Below are positions 44,831 through 53,052 of a DNA stretch of 64,000 nt, piece after piece. The position numbers and the translations under genes were made by a program. The stretch spans positions 9,927,501 to 9,991,500 of the forward strand of contig NZ_CP127173.1 in NCBI RefSeq assembly GCF_030264295.1, in the 5' to 3' direction. The notes under the pieces were generated by a model. The model ran no database searches, was not told the origin of the DNA, and saw only the letters and a list, made by a program, of their open reading frames with translations. This DNA is from Amycolatopsis nalaikhensis. Lineage in GTDB: Bacteria; Actinomycetota; Actinomycetes; Mycobacteriales; Pseudonocardiaceae. How positions within the stretch are numbered: position 1 is the first letter of the stretch; the number at the start of each line of letters is the position of its first letter.

Positions 44831-46311
44831 TACGCGACCTCCTCGTTTTCCTCTTCGTCGGCGCGCTCGACGGCGGCCGTGGACAGCAGCAGGTCGGCGC
44901 CGCCGAACTCCGGGTCGTCCAGGAGCATGCCGTCGTCGACGGCCAGCAGGACCTGCCGGTCGCCCTGGCGGCGGGCCGCGCCGACCCCGGGACTGTAGGC
45001 GTGGACGGCGCGCAGCGCGACCAGGGCGGCCAACCCGGGCTGACGGCTGCGGCGAGCCTCTTCGAGCAGGCCGGAGAGCCGCCGCGGCACCTCGGGCAGG
45101 TCGAGGAGCTCGTCGGCCGCGCGCCAGACGTCGTCGCCGAACTTGTCGGTGACCTCGGCGGGCATCAGCTCCGGCTCGGGGACCTCGCCGACGAGCTGGT
45201 CACGTTCGGGTGCCGGGCGCAGGAGCAGCGAAACCAGGCTCGACAGGGACGGCACGACGGGCGCGGTGATGCCCGCGACGGCGTGGAAGAAGTGCTCGGC
45301 CGGGGCGACGGCGTCGGCCAGCGGCAGGCCGAGCGTCGGGACGAGGAGCTGGCCGAACAGGTCGAGGGTGGCGCGCTGGGGCGGGCCGGAGAACTGCTGG
45401 CGGTCCTGCTCGGCGCGGAAGACGGCGCCCGCGTCGGCGAGCCGGGACTGCAGGCGGGTGTGGCGGCGGATGCAGTCGCCGACGATGTCGACGAGCTCGG
45501 CGGCGCGGCGCTTCTTGTCGAGGTCCTCGGTCTCGTCGCGGGCGGTGGTGATGTTCTTGAGGATGGCGTTCTCGGCGCGGAAGCGGGCCTCGATGTGGCT
45601 GAGCGCGCTGTCCAGCAGCTCGGGCACCTCGCGTTCCCAGTCGACCGACCGGACGTCGCGGCGGGTGGCGTCGAGCTTCGCGCGCAGCGTCTCGCCGTAT
45701 TGGACGGTCCGGTAGCGCGCCTGCTCGGCCGCGAGCTTCGCGTCGGCGAGGCGACCGCGGTTGATCAGGTTCTCGAGCTTGACCTCGGCGGCGATCTGCG
45801 CGGACTCGACGTCGGTGTCGAGGGCGCCGACGAGGACGTTGATGGCCTCGTCGGTGGCGCGCAGGTACACCTCGCCGTCCGGGGCGGCCAGCTCGACGAG
45901 CAGCTTGAAGTCGAACTGACGCCGCTGGTAGCCGGCGGGGCCGATCGAGCCGTAGACGCGCCGGAAGCCGCGGTCGGTGGTGCCGACGTTGATCAGGTTG
46001 TCCAGCACCCACTTGGCGACGCGGACGTGCTCCTCGGGCATCCGCGACGGTGCCTGCTGCGCGATGAAGGGCAGCAGCCGGTCGATGACCTCGTCGTGGC
46101 CGGCGCCGGTGTCGAAGTCCATGGCGATGGTGACCTGGTCGATCGTGTGCAGCGCGATCTCCGCCATCTGGTAGATCGTGCAGTCGGCCCAGTCGAGCAG
46201 CGCCTTGCGCGCGTCCAGGTCGTGGAGCGGCGCGGTGCAGGCCAGCGCCTTGAGGCGGCGCGTCAGCCCCTCGTCGGCCAGGCCCGGCCCCCCGGTGTCG
46301 TCGTCTCGCAC
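44830..46311 (-). CDS. MukF/MksF/JetA-like kleisin-type SMC partner, 493 residues
   Basis: First gene of the SMC operon. 493 residues, largely helical: an N-terminal globular part (TAPLHDLDARKALLDWADCT, RMPEEHVRVAKWVLDNLINV), a long charged helical middle (about 180-280: LENLINRGRLADAKLAAEQA, SHIEARFRAENAILKNITTA) and a C-terminal region ending in an acidic tail. Size, helical linker and place upstream of an MksE-like gene suit a MukF/JetA-type kleisin. I could not confirm the DUF3375 signature of classical JetA. GTG 46311 start; the gene is divergent from the PPOX gene across 62 bases. Confidence 0.6.
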   Translation of the reverse strand: MRDDDTGGPGLADEGLTRRLKALACTAPLHDLDARKALLDWADCTIYQMAEIALHTIDQVTIAMDFDTGAGHDEVIDRLLPFIAQQAPSRMPEEHVRVAKWVLDNLINVGTTDRGFRRVYGSIGPAGYQRRQFDFKLLVELAAPDGEVYLRATDEAINVLVGALDTDVESAQIAAEVKLENLINRGRLADAKLAAEQARYRTVQYGETLRAKLDATRRDVRSVDWEREVPELLDSALSHIEARFRAENAILKNITTARDETEDLDKKRRAAELVDIVGDCIRRHTRLQSRLADAGAVFRAEQDRQQFSGPPQRATLDLFGQLLVPTLGLPLADAVAPAEHFFHAVAGITAPVVPSLSSLVSLLLRPAPERDQLVGEVPEPELMPAEVTDKFGDDVWRAADELLDLPEVPRRLSGLLEEARRSRQPGLAALVALRAVHAYSPGVGAARRQGDRQVLLAVDDGMLLDDPEFGGADLLLSTAAVERADEEENEEVA

Positions 46312-46360
46312 AGCAGGCCAGGCTAGTCGGCCACCCTCTGCGCACGCGCGGGTGACAGGT

Positions 46361-46366
46361 TAACGT
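46361..46366 (+). promoter_or_regulatory. -10 element of the PPOX gene, leaderless arrangement
   Basis: TAACGT ends 7 bases before ATG 46374; no ribosome-binding site is seen between them. Confidence 0.4.
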
Positions 46367-46373
46367 CCCCCGC

Positions 46374-46811
46374 ATGCGTGAGATGAGCCGTGAAGAGTGG
46401 TGGCAGTTCTGCTCGGAGGGGACCCGGACGGGCATGCTCGGGCTGGTCCGAGCCAACGGCGCCCCGATCGTGACCCCGGTGTGGTTCCTGCTGAACGAGG
46501 GCCCGGACGGCGACGAGCTGATCTTCACGACGGGCACGGAGACGCTGAAAGGCAAGGCCATCGCCCGCGACGGCCGCATTTCCCTTGCCGTCGACGACCA
46601 GAAACCACCGTATTCGTACGTCCAGTTCACCGCCGAGGCGCGGCTGACCCACGACTTCGACGACATGCTCGCGTGGGCGACCAAGCTGGGCGGCCGGTAC
46701 ATGGGTACCGAGCGGGCCGAGGAGTACGGCAAGCGCAACGCCGTCCCCGAGGAGTCGCTCGTCCGGGCGAAGATCACCAAGGTCATCGCGCGGGCCGAAA
46801 TCGCCGGTTGA
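46374..46811 (+). CDS. PPOX-class F420-dependent oxidoreductase-like protein
   Basis: 145-residue split-barrel flavin/deazaflavin-binding protein: SEGTRTGMLGLVRANGAPIV, PVWFLLNEGPDGDELIFTTG, TETLKGKAIARDGRISLAVD (cofactor-binding strand and loop) and YSYVQFTAEARL are typical of the pyridoxamine-oxidase-like F420 family. The physiological substrate is unknown. It is divergent from the SMC operon. ATG 46383 is an alternative start. Confidence 0.87.
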   Translation: MREMSREEWWQFCSEGTRTGMLGLVRANGAPIVTPVWFLLNEGPDGDELIFTTGTETLKGKAIARDGRISLAVDDQKPPYSYVQFTAEARLTHDFDDMLAWATKLGGRYMGTERAEEYGKRNAVPEESLVRAKITKVIARAEIAG

Positions 46812-46842
46812 CCCGGTTTCGCTGGTACTCTCGCCCGCGGGG

Positions 46843-47793
46843 GTGGGGGTCATGCTTCCGGGTGAGGACGACAGACGCGACGCCGTCAAGGCGATCATGA
46901 GCTCCGGCCAGCGCGAGCTGGTGGCCGAGCTGGAACGCCTCGACGGCGGTGCCCGTTTCGGGCGCTCCACGTGGCTGCGGCCGGAAGGCGGCGGCGGGCA
47001 GGCGCGGCTGCTGGAGAACGGCGACGTCTTCGAGCGCGCCGGCGTCAACTATTCGGCCGTGCACGGCGACCGCGTGCCCGAATCGGTCGCCGTGCAGCAC
47101 GGGCTCGACCCGGAGAGCGGTTTCTTCGCCACCGGGCTGTCGGTGGTGATCCACCCGCGCAACCCGTACGTCCCGGCCTTCCACGCGAACTTCCGGTACT
47201 TCGAGTCCGGCGGCACGTTCTGGTTCGGCGGCGGCGCGGACTTGACGCCCTGCTACGGCTTCGCCGAGGACGCGACGCACTTCCACCGCGTCCTGAAGGG
47301 CTACTGCGACACGTTCGACCCGGCGTTCCACGCGCAGGCGAAAAGCGCGTGCGACGACTACTTCCGGCTGCCCCACCGCGACGAGACCCGCGGCGTCGGC
47401 GGCATCTTCTTCGACCACCTGAGCCCGCCGGGCCCGGACGGCTGGCGCCGCGCGGCCGCCTTCGCGGCGGCCGGGATCGGCACGATCGCGCCCGCGTACC
47501 TGCCGATCGTGCGCCGCCGCAAGGACCGCCCGCACGGCGACCGCGAGCGGCAGTGGCAGCTCTACCGCCGCGGCCGGTACGTCGAGTTCAACTTGGTCCA
47601 CGACCGCGGGACGCGGTTCGGGCTGCAGACCGGCGGGTACGTCGAGGCGATCCTGATGGCGCTGCCGCCGTTGGCGCGCTGGGAGTTCGAGCTGACGCCG
47701 GAGCCAGGGAGTCCCGAGGCCGAGCTGGCCGCGTTCCTGGTGCCGCGCGACTGGGCGGGCGAGGGAGCCCAGCCGGACGCCCGAGTGGGCTGA
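46843..47793 (+). CDS. hemF: Oxygen-dependent coproporphyrinogen III oxidase
   Basis: Converts coproporphyrinogen III to protoporphyrinogen IX with O2 in the cytosol. 313-316 residues. Family motifs are clear: GVNYSAVHG, PRNPYVPAFHANFRYFE, FWFGGGADLTPCYGF, HRVLKGYCDTF, GVGGIFFDHL and the signature GRYVEFNLVHDRGTRFGLQT then GGYVEAILMALPP. The usual signature ends GGRxESILMSLPP, so there are small deviations. Start: GTG 46843 or ATG 46852 (GGGGG upstream of both). Most actinobacteria make heme by the coproporphyrin-dependent route without HemF, so its presence is unusual. Codon use matches neighbours. Confidence 0.93.
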   Translation: MGVMLPGEDDRRDAVKAIMSSGQRELVAELERLDGGARFGRSTWLRPEGGGGQARLLENGDVFERAGVNYSAVHGDRVPESVAVQHGLDPESGFFATGLSVVIHPRNPYVPAFHANFRYFESGGTFWFGGGADLTPCYGFAEDATHFHRVLKGYCDTFDPAFHAQAKSACDDYFRLPHRDETRGVGGIFFDHLSPPGPDGWRRAAAFAAAGIGTIAPAYLPIVRRRKDRPHGDRERQWQLYRRGRYVEFNLVHDRGTRFGLQTGGYVEAILMALPPLARWEFELTPEPGSPEAELAAFLVPRDWAGEGAQPDARVG

Positions 47794-47800
47794 GTCCCCA

Positions 47801-47902
47801 GCGCCCCAAGCGCCCCAATGTGGCCTTCGGTGCGTGAGACGCAACCAAGGCGGCCTTCGGTGCGTCGGACGCAACCAAGGCCGCCTTGGGGCGCTTGGGG
47901 CG
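47801..47902. repeat. Intergenic palindrome family C, copy 1
   Basis: Outer arms GCGCCCCAAGCGCCCCAA (47801-47818) and its near-complement (47886-47902) enclose two internal GGCCTTCGGTGCGT copies separated by GACGCAACCAAGG. A related element is at 61625-61709. It follows the hemF stop directly. Confidence 0.8.
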
Positions 47903-48006
47903 ACCCCTTCCGGACCGGAGCGGGTCCCGGTTCCGCCGTCCAGGCGGGGTTCGCCCCGGTGAGCGGGAAAGCCATTCACACAGTGGGTGAGCCGTCGCGT
48001 CGAGTA

Positions 48007-48035
48007 TTGACACCGCCCTCCCGAGGGTGTGTGAT
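48007..48035 (+). promoter_or_regulatory. Promoter of the secreted sugar dehydrogenase gene
   Basis: TTGACA (48007-48012), 17-base spacer, TGTGAT (48030-48035). It is the best housekeeping-type promoter in the window, about 100 bases before the start codon. Confidence 0.6.
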
Positions 48036-48042
48036 CTCCCCC

Positions 48043-48067
48043 ATAGATAGGAAACTTTCCTAACTAT
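48043..48067. promoter_or_regulatory. Perfect dyad operator candidate just downstream of the promoter
   Basis: Core AGGAAA-C-TTTCCT (48049-48061), flanked symmetrically by ATAG and CTAT, forms a perfect 25-base odd dyad apart from the two N2 spacers. It lies at the presumed transcription start, where a bound repressor would block expression. I recall similar AGGAAA/TTTCCT dyads upstream of secreted carbohydrate genes in actinomycetes. Confidence 0.55.
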
Positions 48068-48137
48068 TGCCGCCGGTGGTCCGCCGACCATTCCGCCCCG
48101 GTCACCCCCTGTCCCCCACCCACGCAGGAGGCTCCCA

Positions 48138-50699
48138 GTGGCACCCCGTCCACCGTGGCGCGCGGTACTGGCCGGTACCGCCGTCGCGGTCCTCGGTCTC
48201 ACCGCGCTCAGCCCGGTAAGCGCTTTCGCCGCGGACACCGACTACGAATCCGAGAACGCCGTCGTCTCGCAGGGCGCCGTCGAGTCGAACCACGCCGGCT
48301 ACTCCGGCACCGGATTCGTCAACTTCGACAACGTCGTCGGCAGCTATGTCGAATACTCCGTGACCGCCGCCCAAGCCGGCACGCACACCCTGACCTTCCG
48401 CTACGCCAACGGAACCACCGACAACCGGCCGGTGAAGCTGATCGTCGACGGCGGGGACAAGGGCACCGTCGACTTCCCCGGCACCGGCGCGTGGACCACC
48501 TGGAAGACCGCCACCGCGACCGTCCAGCTCACCGCCGGGGTCAACAAGGTCCGCACCACCGCGACCACCGCCAACGGCGGCCCGAACGCCGACAAGCTCA
48601 CCGTCGCCTTCACCGCGCCCGCCGACAGCGAACCGCCGTCGCCGCCGTCGAACCTCAAGGCGAGCAACGTCCTCCCCACCGCGGCCACCTTCACCTGGAC
48701 CGCCGCCACGGACAACGTCGGCGTCGTCCGCTACGAGATCAACCGCGGCGGCAACATCCTCAAGACCGTCGACGGGACCACGACCAGCGCGACTGTCGAC
48801 AACCTGACCCCGAACACCGCCTACGACATCTCGGTCGGCGCGTTCGACGCCGCGGGCAACCCGTCGCAGCAGAGCAACGTCGTCACCTTCACCACCCCGC
48901 CCAGCGACGACGCCACCCCGCCCACCGTGCCGGGCAGCCTGCGCTCCACCGGTGTCACGGCCAACAGCGTTTCCCTCGCCTGGAACGCTTCCACGGACAA
49001 CAGCGGCACGGTCGCGGGCTACGACGTCTACCAGGGCACCACGAAGGTCGCCACGACGACGTCGCTCGGCACCACGGTGACCGGGCTGAGCCCGAACACC
49101 TCGTACACCTTCACCGTCAAGGCGCGCGACCCCGACGGCAACAGCTCGGCCGCCAGCAACGCCGTCACCGTCAAGACCGCGGCGACCGGGGGCGGCGGGA
49201 TCCCCGAGTACGACCGGGACATCGCGAAGGTCGACCTCGGCTGGTCGGTCGACTTCCTGCCGAACGGCAACGCGCTGGTGACCGAGCGGGACCGGTTCGA
49301 GATCGTGCTGGTGACGCCGTCCGGGCAGAAGACCACCCTGGGCAAGGTGCCGGGCGCGGTGACCACGACCGGCGAGGGCGGCCTGCTCGGCTTGGCGATC
49401 TCGCCGAACTGGACGAGCGACCACGCGATCTACCTGTACCACACGGCTTCCGGCGACAACCGGATCGTGAAGATGACCTACGACGGCACCACGCTGTCGT
49501 CGACGTCGACGCCGGTGCTCACCGGGATCGCCAAGAACCGGTACCACAACGGCGGCCGGATCAAGTTCGGTCCGGACGGGAAGCTGTACGCCACCGTCGG
49601 CGACGCGAAGAACAGCGACAACGCGCAGAACAAGAGCTCGCTCAACGGGAAGATCCTGCGGCTCAACGCCGACGGCTCGGCACCGAACGACAACCCGTTC
49701 TACGCCACCGGCGGCAACGCCCGGTACGTCTGGAGCTACGGCCACCGCAACCCGCAGGGCCTGGCCTGGGACTCCCGCGGCCAGCTGTGGGCGGCCGAGT
49801 TCGGCGAGAGCAGCCAGGACGAGCTCAACCTGATCACGAAGGGCGGCAACTTCGGCTGGCCCAGCTGCGAAGGCACGATCGGCAGCTGCGGCGGCTTCAT
49901 CGCCCCGAAGAAGACCTGGTCGACGTCGCAGGCCGGGCCGAGCGGGCTGGAGATCGTCAACGACTGGATCTACATCGCCGGCGTTACCGGGCAGCAGATG
50001 TTCGCCACGCAGATCAACTCCGCGGGCACCGGCGTCGGCACGGTGTCGACGCTGTTCTCCGGCCGCTGGGGCCGCCTGCGTTCGGTCACCAAGACGCCGG
50101 ACGGCGGGCTGTGGCTGACCTCGACCAACAACGACAAGAACGGCGGCACGCCGTCGGTGCTGGACAACGTGATCGTGCGGCTGAAGTTCCCCGGCGGTGC
50201 CACGCCGGGCGAGTTCAAGCTGACCAGCTCCGCCTTCGCCGACAACGCCACCATCCCGGACAAGTACACCTGCGCCGGTGACGGCTCCGCCGGCCAGGAC
50301 CCGTCGCCGCCGCTCGCGTGGGGCGCTCCGGCCGGGGCGAAGGGCTACGCCGTCGTGTTCGCCGACGTCGCGAACAGCGGCAACAAGCTGCACTGGGCGA
50401 TCTGGGACATCCCGGCGGCCACTCGTTCTCTCCCGGAAGGGCTCGGCGCGGGGTACACGGTGCCGAACCAGGGTGGCGCGAAGCAGAAAGCCATGGGCAG
50501 CGGGGCGAACGCGCAGAAGTACTTCGGCCCCTGCCCCGGCGGATCCAGCCACCCGTACACGTTCACGCTCTACGCCCTGAACACCGCGACGGTCCCCGGC
50601 CTGACGTCCTCCTCGTCGATGGCTCAGATCGAAACCGCGATAAAGGGCGCCTCGACGGCCAGTGTGCAGCTGCGCGGCAAGTCCAGCGCGGCGGCCTGA
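48138..50699 (+). CDS. Secreted PQQ-type sugar dehydrogenase with CBM, two FnIII and C-terminal PEBP-like domain
   Basis: An 853-residue extracellular multidomain protein. Signal peptide (RAVLAGTAVAVLGLTALSPV, cleavage after AFA-A). Residues about 34-155: CBM6/35-like beta-sandwich (YESENAVVSQGAVESNHAGY). About 160-256 and 262-348: two fibronectin III domains (LTPNTAYDISVGAFDAAGN; LSPNTSYTFTVKARDPDGN). About 355-685: glucose/sorbosone dehydrogenase beta-propeller (GWSVDFLPNGNALVTERD, GGLLGLAISPNW, NRYHNGGRIKFGPDGKLYAT, SYGHRNPQGLAWD). About 690-850: YbhB/YbcL-type PEBP domain (DPSPPLAW, HWAIWDIP, YFGPCPGGSSHPYTFTLYAL). GTG 48138 has AGGAGG 6 bases upstream. Regulated probably by the dyad above. 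Substrate is likely a plant or fungal sugar; PQQ use is inferred. Confidence 0.92.
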   Translation: MAPRPPWRAVLAGTAVAVLGLTALSPVSAFAADTDYESENAVVSQGAVESNHAGYSGTGFVNFDNVVGSYVEYSVTAAQAGTHTLTFRYANGTTDNRPVKLIVDGGDKGTVDFPGTGAWTTWKTATATVQLTAGVNKVRTTATTANGGPNADKLTVAFTAPADSEPPSPPSNLKASNVLPTAATFTWTAATDNVGVVRYEINRGGNILKTVDGTTTSATVDNLTPNTAYDISVGAFDAAGNPSQQSNVVTFTTPPSDDATPPTVPGSLRSTGVTANSVSLAWNASTDNSGTVAGYDVYQGTTKVATTTSLGTTVTGLSPNTSYTFTVKARDPDGNSSAASNAVTVKTAATGGGGIPEYDRDIAKVDLGWSVDFLPNGNALVTERDRFEIVLVTPSGQKTTLGKVPGAVTTTGEGGLLGLAISPNWTSDHAIYLYHTASGDNRIVKMTYDGTTLSSTSTPVLTGIAKNRYHNGGRIKFGPDGKLYATVGDAKNSDNAQNKSSLNGKILRLNADGSAPNDNPFYATGGNARYVWSYGHRNPQGLAWDSRGQLWAAEFGESSQDELNLITKGGNFGWPSCEGTIGSCGGFIAPKKTWSTSQAGPSGLEIVNDWIYIAGVTGQQMFATQINSAGTGVGTVSTLFSGRWGRLRSVTKTPDGGLWLTSTNNDKNGGTPSVLDNVIVRLKFPGGATPGEFKLTSSAFADNATIPDKYTCAGDGSAGQDPSPPLAWGAPAGAKGYAVVFADVANSGNKLHWAIWDIPAATRSLPEGLGAGYTVPNQGGAKQKAMGSGANAQKYFGPCPGGSSHPYTFTLYALNTATVPGLTSSSSMAQIETAIKGASTASVQLRGKSSAAA

Positions 50700-50704
50700 A
50701 AGCC

Positions 50705-50745
50705 GCGGCGGGGGTGACCGGAGCGGCGCCGGTCACCCCCGCCGC
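50705..50745. terminator. Bidirectional terminator hairpin
   Basis: GCGGCGGGGGTGACCG (50705-50720) pairs perfectly with 50730-50745, loop 9 bases. It lies between the dehydrogenase gene and the convergent small gene ending at 50754. Confidence 0.75.
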
Positions 50746-50753
50746 TCCACTCC

Positions 50754-51122
50754 TCACGTCGGTTCGGCGATCCGGCGGAGGTGGGCGTCGACGTCGAAGC
50801 CGTGTTCCTCCAGGCGGCGCCGGGCGAGCAGCAGCTCGTCGGGGGTGAACAGCTCCGCGTACTCCTCGCGCAGCATGGTCGCTTCGGAGCTGCGGCCGAG
50901 CTGGTTCTTCTCCCACAGCATGGTGAACCCGCCCGCGGTCCCCGCGCCGCGCAGCAGCAGGCGGGCGGCTTCGACGCCGCCGTGTTCGCGCACCATGCGC
51001 TCGAACTGCGCCGGCCGGTAGCCGTAGTCCCTGGCGAGGACCCGGCAGCCGTCGAGCAGGTCCTCGGTGAACCGCGCGGCGAGAGCGGGGTCGGCCGGGA
51101 CGGGGGCGGCTGGTTCGGGCAT
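50754..51122 (-). CDS. Conserved hypothetical protein, 122 residues
   Basis: Soluble helical protein: TEDLLDGCRVLARDYGYRPA, QFERMVREHGGVEAARLLL, GFTMLWEKNQLGRSSEATML and AELFTPDELLLARRRLEEHG. The LWEK...SEA...LFTPDEL pattern recurs, as I recall, in many bacterial hypothetical proteins of unknown function. ATG 51122, preceded by GAGAGGTGTCCC. It stands alone and is divergent from the next gene. Confidence 0.7.
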   Translation of the reverse strand: MPEPAAPVPADPALAARFTEDLLDGCRVLARDYGYRPAQFERMVREHGGVEAARLLLRGAGTAGGFTMLWEKNQLGRSSEATMLREEYAELFTPDELLLARRRLEEHGFDVDAHLRRIAEPT

Positions 51123-51284
51123 GGGACACCTCTCGACGCGATGGCTTCCCTGATTAATCGGAAACGCGCCCGGTTTCGCTACGCCGTTCGGGAAGACAAT
51201 CGACGACCACCACTCTCCGTGGCTGCGGAACGGACAAAAGCGGCAGAGCGGAACCTGTCGGTGGCCCCTGCCAAGATGGCGGGC

Positions 51285-52400
51285 ATGCGAACCGTGGTGC
51301 ACGGCGACGTTCATGTCCACTATGGACAGATCTACGTCCACAGCGAGGGCGGCGAGGACTTCGAGGGCGACCTGTCGGCGTGCTTCGCCGGGCAGGTCAA
51401 CGGGCTGTGCGGCGCCGCCGTGCCGGGCACCCTCTTCCTGATCACCGGACTGCACACCGGGCACGTCGGGTTCACCGCCGAGGTGCACGAAAGCGAGCCG
51501 CCCGACGCCGGCGGCGAGGACGTCGTCGAGGCGTCGTTCCGGGTGGAAGGGCGCGCGATGCTCGTGACCTGGGGCGGCGGGGATTCGTGGGACCTCGAGC
51601 TGGAGCCGGGTGACTACCGCGTCCGCTACAGCGCCACCGCGATGGACGCGGGCCGCGAGCAGGACACCCGCCTCGACGGCCAACCCGAGAAAGACCGTTA
51701 CCTGCTGCAGTTCTGGCCCGCGGCTCCGGCGCCCGACTCCGTCGTGCGGCAGCACAGCGCGATCTCCGCCTACTGGCACGGCTTCGCGCGGGAGCTCCCG
51801 CCACCGCCGACGCCCGAGGAACTCGCCGAGGCCTGGGAGGCGCGGCAGCGGGCCGAAGAGGAGGCGCGGGCGAAGGCGCGGGACGAGCAGCTGCTCCGCG
51901 AATGGGACGGCGAACTGCCGGGCGAGGAGATCCTGCGGCTCCGGGGCACCCTTCGGCAGCTGGCGAAACAGGATCGCGCGCTGATCGGTGCCGTCGTGGC
52001 GGCTCCTCCGGAAAACCAGCGCGCGCTCGCCCGGTGGGTCGCGCGACGGGCGTTCGAACGAGCCGGCCTGGACAGCGTCGGCTGGATCGCCGACGGCCTG
52101 CGCGCGCTCGAGGAAGACCGGCCACTGCCGCCGCCGTTCGACGACTGGCAGACGGCCTGGGATCGCCTGCTGTCGGATCCCGCGGTGCCGCACACGCTGG
52201 TCCGGACGCCGGACGGGCGCCACGACAACGCGTTGCAGCAGGCCATGGCCTTTCCGGCGATCTTCGCCGCGGCGAAGGCCGATCCCGCCGAAGCGCTGGG
52301 TCAGGCGCTTTCGGCCGCGGCGGTGACCTTCGGCGACGATCGGGCGGCCTTCTTCGCCGAGGCCCGCACCGAGCTCACCAGCCGAACAGACCCGCCATGA
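51285..52400 (+). CDS. Hypothetical protein, 371 residues
   Basis: No family recognised. The N-terminal 150 residues look beta-rich (VVHGDVHVHYGQIYVHSEGG, VEASFRVEGRAMLVTWGGGD, LELEPGDYRVRYSATAMDAG) and are followed by a charged helix (EELAEAWEARQRAEEEARAK) and a helical C-terminal domain (QRALARWVARRAFERAGLDS). ATG 51285 is chosen because CAAGAT, a possible -10 element, ends 7 bases before it; longer upstream extensions look non-coding. The last 26 bases overlap the convergent TetR gene. Confidence 0.65.
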   Translation: MRTVVHGDVHVHYGQIYVHSEGGEDFEGDLSACFAGQVNGLCGAAVPGTLFLITGLHTGHVGFTAEVHESEPPDAGGEDVVEASFRVEGRAMLVTWGGGDSWDLELEPGDYRVRYSATAMDAGREQDTRLDGQPEKDRYLLQFWPAAPAPDSVVRQHSAISAYWHGFARELPPPPTPEELAEAWEARQRAEEEARAKARDEQLLREWDGELPGEEILRLRGTLRQLAKQDRALIGAVVAAPPENQRALARWVARRAFERAGLDSVGWIADGLRALEEDRPLPPPFDDWQTAWDRLLSDPAVPHTLVRTPDGRHDNALQQAMAFPAIFAAAKADPAEALGQALSAAAVTFGDDRAAFFAEARTELTSRTDPP

Positions 52401-52983
52401 TGCGCGCGCACCGCGCCGACATCGCCGCCGCGTCCTCGTCCGGCCGGTCGATCCACCAGCTGATCAGCGAATCGACCACGCCGGTCCAGACCTGCGCGAT
52501 GGCCTCGATGTCCACCGGGTCGGCCAGGCCGCGCGAGGTCATCAACTGCGTCGCGCCGAGCAGGGCGAACGCGTCCAGGCGGCGCCGGTAGTCGGCCGCC
52601 GCGGCGGCGATGTCTCCGGTGGCCGGCACGGTCGGGTCGCGCAGCAGGCGCCACGCGTACCGGTCGTGGTCGAACGTCGTGAAGATCGCCGAAAGCACCT
52701 TCAACGGCATCTGGTCGGGCTCGCCGCCTTCGGCCATGGTGGTCGCGACGCCCTCGGTGAGCCGGTCGCCCGCGCGGTGCAGGCATGCCAGGTAGAGCCC
52801 GTCCTTCGAGCCGAAGTACTGATACAGCAACGGTTTCGTGACCCCGACCCGGCGCGCGATCTCGACCATCGACGCGCCCGCGTAGCCCGCCCGGCCGAAC
52901 TCCTCGGTGCCGGCCACGACGAGCTGGGCCTCGCGCTCTCCGCGGGGCATCCCCTTGGTCCCGACCGCCCTTGACTCCGTCAC
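52375..52983 (-). CDS. TetR-family transcriptional regulator
   Basis: 202 residues. DNA-binding domain at about 15-65: REAQLVVAGTEEFGRAGYAG, then MVEIARRVGVTKPLLYQYFG followed by SKDGLYLACLHRA. It is divergent from the fatty-acid-hydroxylase-like gene over a 69-base spacer containing an imperfect inverted repeat (GTAAAGTGACCC / GGGGTAAGTTAC, 53000-53027), so it probably controls that gene. GTG 52983 start. Confidence 0.87.
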   Translation of the reverse strand: MTESRAVGTKGMPRGEREAQLVVAGTEEFGRAGYAGASMVEIARRVGVTKPLLYQYFGSKDGLYLACLHRAGDRLTEGVATTMAEGGEPDQMPLKVLSAIFTTFDHDRYAWRLLRDPTVPATGDIAAAAADYRRRLDAFALLGATQLMTSRGLADPVDIEAIAQVWTGVVDSLISWWIDRPDEDAAAMSARCARIMAGLFGW

Positions 52984-53052
52984 ACGCGAGAGCCTACCGT
53001 GCGTAAAGTGACCCTGGGGTAAGTTACCGTCAGGTCAGATCAAGGAGGCGAC

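Noticed and set aside
50563..50848. Frames across the hairpin after the secreted dehydrogenase
   Set aside because: They span a 16-bp terminator stem and lack start signals.
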